Below are positions 18,530 through 24,488 of a stretch of DNA of 24,488 nt, piece after piece. This DNA is from Isotricha intestinalis. Its lineage: Eukaryota; Ciliophora; Litostomatea; Vestibuliferida; Isotrichidae. The translations under genes and the position numbers were made by a program. The stretch lies in assembly GCA_023807065.1 (NCBI GenBank), contig JAJJLU010003919.1:1-24488 (forward strand), written 5' to 3'. The notes beneath the pieces are model-generated. The model was given only the letters and a program-made list of their open reading frames with translations, searched no databases and was not told the origin of the DNA. Within the stretch, counting starts at the first letter, position 1, and each line of letters begins with the position of its first letter.

Positions 18530-19190
18530 TCAAGTTAAAATATTTTCAAAATAATTATCATTTTCCTTTAAATTATCTTCATTAATTAATATATTTATAT
18601 CATTTACACAATTATCAATAATTTCCCATTCAAAAAAATTATTGTTTTTATTTTTTCATTGAACAATTCACAAAATTTTTCTTTTTTTAGTTTTATCATT
18701 AAATAAATTAAAGCTAAAAAAATATTAAACATATTATATTTTGAATAAATAAAATATTAAGAAAAAGTAAATTGAGTTAAATATTGAAAAATTTTAAATA
18801 AATTAGAAGGAATTTCAAATGAAAAAAAATAAAATAAAATATATTCTAAAATATCATTTAGAGTTATAATAATATATATTCCAAGAACTTTTTTTAAAAT
18901 TAGTTTTTCTTCTTTTCAAAAAAAATTAAAACCCAACAATTAGCAAAAATCCATTTTTTAATTTTTTGATTTTTTTTTGGATTTTCCAAATAAATTTACT
19001 ATAAAAGTTTTTATTTATATTTTTATTATTAATAAACAAGAAGCATTTTTAATTTGTTCATTATTAGATATTTTATTCAAAACATGAAAAGCTATTTCAT
19101 TGTATATTACTAATTGAATTACTTTCTCATTATCATAAAAATTGATAATTCCTATTTTAGGTTTAGATGAATTTTTTAAATTTTACTTCA
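18530..19190 (-). pseudogene. Decayed helical-repeat gene, possibly armadillo/importin-alpha type
   Basis: Minus-strand frames, broken several times, give PKIGIINFYDNEKVIQLVI, then EIAFHVLNKISNNEQIKNA, then SCLL, KKLKNGFLL, KWIFANCW, LNDILEYIL and, at the 3' end, EWEIIDNCVNDINILINED up to a TGA at 18530-18532. The rhythm of NEQIKNASCLL and of the W-x-FAN piece recalls armadillo repeats such as those of importin-alpha (EQIQ, then KEACWxxSNI). Frameshifts and stops rule out a working gene. That coding sequence once stood here is fairly safe; the family is a guess. Confidence 0.4.
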
Positions 19191-19244
19191 ATTTTATAAT
19201 ATTAATTTAATAATAATAATTAATAATTTATCTTTTCCATTAAA

Positions 19245-19999
19245 CAGAATTTGAAAAAGATTCAAATTATATAGAAAAAATCCCATAACAAAATGAATTT
19301 TTATTATGGGAGAAAAATTTGAAACATAATGGTTTATGTGATGAAGTAGTAAATTGTTATTTAAGATATGAAGATATTAAAAAAGCAATTGATACATGTG
19401 TATTAATGAATAAATGGAATTTAGCTTTAGAATTAGCAGAAAAAAATAATGTTTTTCAAATAGAAGGTTTTAAATTTGGAACAATATTAATGGAAAAAGG
19501 GAAAAAAATGGATTTAATGGAATTAGAATATCACAACAGAAACAGCAAAAATTTTAATTAAAATAGCAGAAGATTTAAAAGAATTAAATGTATCTCTAAT
19601 AACATTAAAAAAAATCTATGTTGTTACAGATTTAGAAATTGAATCTTTTAAAACTAATAGATGCTCAAATTACTAACTCAACAAACTGTTAAAAATACAA
19701 CTAAATTAAATAAATTAATAACAAGTAATTTAAGTAATGAAACATTAAATACTGAAGTTAATAATATATCTCATAAGAAAATAAAAAGTTTAGTTAAATT
19801 TAATAAAATGAGTTCAAATTTAGAAATTAGTTCTTTTTTAACTAAAAAATCTATTATTCCTCCTCTTGGATTTTATCAACGTAATTATGATTTTGTTCAA
19901 ACAAAAAGCCTTCAAATTTATTTAAGCAAAAAAAATCCTTTTATTAAAAAACATATGAAATTAAAGAAATTATTATATGAATATAAGAATATGAATTAA
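19245..19999 (+). pseudogene. IFT121: Fragment of ciliary transport protein IFT121/WDR35, with foreign-looking tail
   Basis: The plus strand from about 19245 reads IEKIP, stop, QNEFLLWEKNLKHNGLCDEV, then NCYLRYEDIKKAIDTCVLMN, KWNLALELAEKNNVFQIEG and MEKGKKMDLMELE. After a frameshift it gives TETAKILIKIAEDLKELN and KKIYVVTDLEIESF, and after another, LLTQQTVKNTTKLNKLIT. This follows the helical C-terminal half of WDR35/IFT121, an IFT-A subunit of retrograde ciliary transport (family text: GLCEQAV, AIDCCVLLNQW, AVELA, LLEKGK, AKLLIKIAEDL, KKLYVLAALEVES). All WD40 blades and the C-terminal zinc ribbon are absent. The last 75 or so codons, to the TAA at 19997-19999, do not resemble IFT121 and may come from another gene. 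At least one stop and two frameshifts make it a pseudogene. Confidence 0.75.
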
Positions 20000-20569
20000 A
20001 TACAAATTTAAATGTTAATTAATCTATTAATATTGAATTTTTCTCTTATATTTTTTTTTTGTTTTTGACTGATTTAAGTGTTTTTATAATAAATTGTTTT
20101 TTTTTGTCAAATAATTCAATAAATATTTAAAAATGATTGAAAAATTTATAATAAAAAAAAAATAATGCATTTTTAATTCCATTTAAAAATTATTTAAACT
20201 TATAATTTGAAATAATAATTTATTTTTTTAATTATTTACAAAGATTTATTGTATTATTTAATTAAAGAAAAATATCATATGTAGTTTAGAATAAATAAAA
20301 TTTTGTTTATTTTTTTTGAAAAATAATAAATATATTATTTGATTTGTTCAAAAATATTTAAAAACTTTTGTATAACACCAATATAAAAATGTATTTATAA
20401 AAAATAAAAAATTCATTTAATACTTTTTATCCAAATAATCTTAATATTTTATAAAAATAGAAGTTAGATAATTAATATTACAATATTTAAATAATGACAA
20501 AAAATAAATTTATATACATAAATAAATAAAAATACATATTTAATTATTTTAAATAAAATATATTGTTGT
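20000..20569. other. Gene-free intergenic stretch, 0.57 kb
   Basis: This A/T spacer separates the end of the IFT121 fragment from the stop codon of the large minus-strand gene. Stops are dense in all frames. I see no RNA gene, repeat or coding remnant. Confidence 0.6.
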
Positions 20570-23500
20570 TTAGATATAATCTTCAAGGAAAGAAGAAGTT
20601 TCGCTTTTTCCTTGGACAGGAATTTTTTTTCTAATACCAGCAGTAGTAATTCCTCCCCGAGCCAATTGAGCTGCTAATTCAACTCTGAAACTGAATTTGA
20701 CATCAAAAACCCTAAACTCGATTTCCAAAAAAACATAAGCCTTTAATGCAAAAGATTTTTTTTGAATATAAATATCTAAAATATGATTTTTTTCCTTAAT
20801 TTCATAAGTATATTTACATCCGGCTCTAGCACTGGCAAGTAATAAAGAAATACCGATTCCAGCCTTTAGTTCAACTGGTGATTCTCCTAGAAAAACGTAT
20901 GCTTCTCCTGAAATTGAAAGAGATGCTTCTCCGTAAGCATCAATAAAAATGCTGTTATGTTCCATTCCTATATCTAATCCAAAATTTACTGAAAATTCAA
21001 GATTAAGTGATATTGCTAAACAAGATGACAATTTCACTTTCATTCCTTCTTTTTTTGAAAATAATTTAAAATAAAATGACATCACTGAACTTAATTTTAT
21101 TTGATTCATTATCTGATATTTATCATTTATATTATTTGATAATATATTGTAAATAGATGTTATTGTCATATTGAATTGTAAAAATGATGTATCGTAATAT
21201 GATATTGTTGAATTCAAATAATCAGTGAATTTTATTATATTTTCTGAAACAGTCTTTATATAATTTTGAACAAATGGTTCTATTAAAGTATATTGATAAT
21301 ACATTTTTTTTTCTAATTGAGATAATTTTTCTGGAGTTAAAATATCTGAAAATTTTAATAAAGAAAAATCTATTGTTCTTTCTAAATTGGTTAAAAATTG
21401 TTCATTTTTTATGAGAAAATAATTTAAATTAGTAAATATTTTATTGAAATCAGAAGATAAATAAGATTTAGAAAAAGAAGAAAATATTTGTTTAACAATT
21501 TTAAATGCTTTTATAATATGTGAAAACTGGTAAGAGCCTTCTTTTGAATTTAGATTTCTTTTAAAATTAAAATAAGAATTAGATTTTTTATCTTTATTAT
21601 TTCCTTCATTTTTATTAAATTCATTGTGCTCATTATTTATTTGAGAAATAATATTTAATTTATTTTCATTTTCAATTTTATTTAAATTTCTATTTGTTTT
21701 ATAATTTGGATCTAATCCATTTATATAAGTATATTTAAATAATCTATTTTGGATATCAAGAATTTCATTTGAAAATAAATTGATATATTGATCTATTAAT
21801 TCTTCAGTTAAATTAAAATCCATTTGAATCTTTTCAATATTATACAATTTTTCAAATTTATTTTTTATTTCTCCATAAATATCATCAAAATTATCAATAA
21901 GATAAAATAATTGAGCTAATAATTCATCTTCTATTTTATTATAATACTCTTTAATTTGAAATAAAGGAGATTCTAAATAAAAAGATGTAAAATTCTCTAA
22001 AAGAATAAAAGGTTCATTATCAATTATAAAATTAAATTTTTTGTTTTGTTCATTAACTAATTCCAAATATTTATTATTTTCATTAAGAATTGGAATCATA
22101 TCATCTTTATAATTTAATACAATAATTTTGTCCAATTCTTCCTTAATTTGATTTTCTAAATAAAATAATAAATTCTTTAAATCAGTCATTTTTTGATTTA
22201 AAATATTATAAGATGTTTTCTTTATTTGATTTATAATATTATCATATAATAAATTTGATGAAATATTTTGTAAAGTTTTATTAAATTCTCTATCTTTTAT
22301 TATATCAGGGAAATAATCATTTAATTTATGAATTTCTTTAAAATGATTATTTTTATTTTGACTGATAAAATCAATAAAATTATCAAAAAATATTTTTTTA
22401 TTGTTACTAAAGAAATTTCCTATCTCTTCGTTAATACCCTTTTCTAATAATTCATGAAATGAATCATTAATTTTTAAGAATAACGAAGGATATAAATTTA
22501 ATAAAGCTTGTTTACTTGTTATTCCTATTTCTTTTGTATTATTTAATAAATAAATATAATAGTTATTTTCTTCAATAATTTTCGTTTTAATGTAATTTAA
22601 TTTAATATTTATTTTTTCAAATATCATTGCATGAGAAGTAACATTAATATCATTTACTAAATAATTATTTACAAAATTTGAATAAGAAATATTAAAATAT
22701 TTGATAAATAAATCTTTTAAACTATTAATATATTTTTTATTAATTTTAAGTGATAAATATTCAGAAATATCTTGAAAACTTTCAAAATTATAATATAAAT
22801 TATCTAAATCTTCCTTTGAAAAAATATTATTCTTTATAATATTTGTTGAAAATTCATTATATAAAAAATTATATAAATAATTCCCATCAAATTTATTATT
22901 ATTTAGTTCATCATTAATTTTATTTAGTGTATCATTCATTAATTTTTTATTTGTCAAATCTATATCTTTAAGTATAATATTAGAATAATTAAAAAAATTA
23001 TTATTATCACAATATAACCAATTTTCTGTTTCATTAAAATAAGTTATTTCTTCTAAATCTTCTATATTTATTGTTTCTGTTTCTTCTGAATCTAAAGAAG
23101 AATTTGTATCATTGGTTGAATTTAAATATAATTCTAATAATTGAGTATAATTTTCATATTTTTCCCAATTCATTTGGTCTTCTAAAATTATTTCATCTAA
23201 CGTGAATTTTGAATAATTTAAACATTTTGAATAATTATCATTCAATTCCTCAATAAAATCTTTAGATACATAATTTTTTGAATTTTTTAATTTTTTCAAA
23301 TAATCATCATAATTTAATGTAAAAATTGATAAAGCTTTATCTCTTAAATTTGTTAGATTATTATTTAAATTTGTTTTATAAAAATCCTGATATTTATCAT
23401 ATAATTCTATATAATCAAAAACAAATAAAAATTCAAAATCTTTGTATTCATCTTTTAATATTGCACTAAAATATTTACCTAAATCTAAAGTGATATTCAA

Positions 23501-24457
23501 TAATTCAAAATTATAATTTTTTGAATATTTTTCTATATATTCTTCATATTTTTGAAATTGAGAATAATATAAATTTTTGATTGAATAACTAAATGCATTA
23601 TAAAAATGATAATCATTAAGACCTTTATTGACTATATTCAAATAATTTTTGAATATGCTATCTAAAGAATTATAATAAGACATAAAAGTTTGATTTAATT
23701 TTACTTCATCTATATTATAATAAAAATATTCATCATATTTTTTTATTTGATTGTTCAATATAATTGAATGTATTTTATTTAAATCATTATTTATTTTATT
23801 TTTGAAATTCTGATAATTATTATTTAATATTTTTTTAAATATCTGAATATTTTCTTTAAATATGTTTGTATTTTTATCATTATTTAATGAACTTATTGTT
23901 AATAAATCTTCTTTGAAATTCTCATAATAATCCATTAATATTTCTTTTGATTCTTTATTATAATCTTTAAGCCAATTTAAAGATTGATTATAAATTAACC
24001 AAATATTTTTTTCATTTATTTTATCATCTTTTTCCTTCAAATATTCTTTATTTATTATTTTTTCAACTAAATCATTTTCATCACTCAATTCATTTTTATA
24101 TATTTCATTTAATTCCTCATATAAATTTTTTGTATAATAAATTGCATTTCTTATTTTAACTATTTGAAAGTTATATTTTGAATAATCAAGTTCACTTTCA
24201 AAATATATTATTTTACATGTAATATTAGTATAATTAGTTTCATTTATTATATTTTCTATTTCTTCTTCTTCATCAACTAATTCTTCAGTATTATTTTCGC
24301 TTTTTTCTATTTCTTCTACTTCATCAACCAATTCTTCAGTATTATTTTTGCTTTGATCTATTTCTTCTTCTTCATATATTAATTCTTCAGTATTATTTTG
24401 ACAAATAATTTGAGTAAAATTATCATAAATTATTTGATTTTTGTTGTAAAGATACAT
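20570..24457 (-). CDS. Large Asn-rich protein of unknown function with a distinct C-terminal domain
   Basis: A 1,295-residue protein that I do not recognise. Residues 21-69 are three acidic 17-residue repeats. Residues of about 80-1120 are helical and rich in Asn, Lys, Tyr, Ile and Leu, with many N-x-S/T sequons (NYTN, NITC, NSTNDT, FNMT), which suggests passage through the secretory pathway. The last 170 residues or so (from about 1124) change character: rich in Gly, Ala, Val and Ser with alternating hydrophobics (ASLSISGEAYVFLGE, LKAGIGISLLLASARAG), likely beta-structured, with visibly higher GC and rarer Asn. No signal peptide is seen at the chosen ATG (24455-24457). An in-frame TGA lies directly before it and the window ends 31 bp further on, so a 5' exon could be missing. 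Stop is TAA. Confidence 0.7.
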   Translation of the reverse strand: MYLYNKNQIIYDNFTQIICQNNTEELIYEEEEIDQSKNNTEELVDEVEEIEKSENNTEELVDEEEEIENIINETNYTNITCKIIYFESELDYSKYNFQIVKIRNAIYYTKNLYEELNEIYKNELSDENDLVEKIINKEYLKEKDDKINEKNIWLIYNQSLNWLKDYNKESKEILMDYYENFKEDLLTISSLNNDKNTNIFKENIQIFKKILNNNYQNFKNKINNDLNKIHSIILNNQIKKYDEYFYYNIDEVKLNQTFMSYYNSLDSIFKNYLNIVNKGLNDYHFYNAFSYSIKNLYYSQFQKYEEYIEKYSKNYNFELLNITLDLGKYFSAILKDEYKDFEFLFVFDYIELYDKYQDFYKTNLNNNLTNLRDKALSIFTLNYDDYLKKLKNSKNYVSKDFIEELNDNYSKCLNYSKFTLDEIILEDQMNWEKYENYTQLLELYLNSTNDTNSSLDSEETETINIEDLEEITYFNETENWLYCDNNNFFNYSNIILKDIDLTNKKLMNDTLNKINDELNNNKFDGNYLYNFLYNEFSTNIIKNNIFSKEDLDNLYYNFESFQDISEYLSLKINKKYINSLKDLFIKYFNISYSNFVNNYLVNDINVTSHAMIFEKINIKLNYIKTKIIEENNYYIYLLNNTKEIGITSKQALLNLYPSLFLKINDSFHELLEKGINEEIGNFFSNNKKIFFDNFIDFISQNKNNHFKEIHKLNDYFPDIIKDREFNKTLQNISSNLLYDNIINQIKKTSYNILNQKMTDLKNLLFYLENQIKEELDKIIVLNYKDDMIPILNENNKYLELVNEQNKKFNFIIDNEPFILLENFTSFYLESPLFQIKEYYNKIEDELLAQLFYLIDNFDDIYGEIKNKFEKLYNIEKIQMDFNLTEELIDQYINLFSNEILDIQNRLFKYTYINGLDPNYKTNRNLNKIENENKLNIISQINNEHNEFNKNEGNNKDKKSNSYFNFKRNLNSKEGSYQFSHIIKAFKIVKQIFSSFSKSYLSSDFNKIFTNLNYFLIKNEQFLTNLERTIDFSLLKFSDILTPEKLSQLEKKMYYQYTLIEPFVQNYIKTVSENIIKFTDYLNSTISYYDTSFLQFNMTITSIYNILSNNINDKYQIMNQIKLSSVMSFYFKLFSKKEGMKVKLSSCLAISLNLEFSVNFGLDIGMEHNSIFIDAYGEASLSISGEAYVFLGESPVELKAGIGISLLLASARAGCKYTYEIKEKNHILDIYIQKKSFALKAYVFLEIEFRVFDVKFSFRVELAAQLARGGITTAGIRKKIPVQGKSETSSFLEDYI
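24251..24397 (-). repeat. Tandem 51-bp repeat encoding 17-residue acidic units
   Basis: There are two full copies and one partial copy of a 51-bp unit inside the large minus-strand gene. The units begin NNTEELIYEEEEID, NNTEELVDEVEEIE and NNTEELVDEEEEIE. Each carries one N-glycosylation sequon (NNT) and an acidic stretch. The last two copies are the most alike, so expansion is probably recent. Confidence 0.85.
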
Positions 24458-24488
24458 TCATATAAGTTTCATAATTATTAAAAGATAA

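Overview
The window is eukaryotic protist DNA. It is extremely AT-rich (by eye above 80 %), with long A and T runs between genes and asparagine-, lysine- and isoleucine-rich proteins. The intact genes end in TAA or TGA, and none needs an in-frame TAA, TAG or TGA, so the standard code fits. Even the 6.4-kb gene reads without an intron. A ciliated protist with calcium signalling is suggested by an IP3-receptor-type channel, a hybrid histidine kinase, a CDPK-like remnant and a remnant of the ciliary transport protein IFT121/WDR35. My best guess is a ciliate that uses the standard code, such as a rumen ciliate or a relative of Stentor. No species can be named.

Layout. Positions 1-847 are non-coding, with a short GC-richer tandem repeat. 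Positions 848-2551 (-) encode a soluble hybrid histidine kinase, head to head across 62 bp with 2614-9060 (+), a 2,148-residue IP3-receptor-like channel that carries an N-terminal UBR-type zinc finger. Positions 9061-9669 hold no gene. Positions 9670-10145 (-) are a wrecked calcium-dependent protein kinase. RFT1 lies at 10306-12150 (-) and a membrane-anchored WD40 protein resembling TBL2 at 12285-13541 (-). The WD40 gene faces 13626-15020 (+), a double-SAM protein ending in a CaaX box, across 84 bp.

From about 15.7 to 20.0 kb the window is dominated by decayed genes: CAF1/CNOT7 deadenylase, a Snu23/ZMAT2-like splicing zinc finger, a possible armadillo-repeat gene and an IFT121 fragment. They surround one intact gene, a zinc-ribbon/RING-H2 ubiquitin ligase at 16667-17485 (-). 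Positions 20570-24457 (-) encode a 1,295-residue protein of unknown function. It has acidic 17-residue repeats, many N-glycosylation sequons and a compositionally distinct C-terminal domain.

Working together: no operon-like pathway is visible. RFT1 and the TBL2-like protein are both ER membrane proteins. The channel, the CDPK remnant and the histidine kinase belong to signalling. The most striking items are the UBR-box/IP3-receptor fusion, the possibly prenylated double-SAM protein, the pseudogene cluster, and a block-wise alternation between A-ending and T-ending synonymous codons along single genes.
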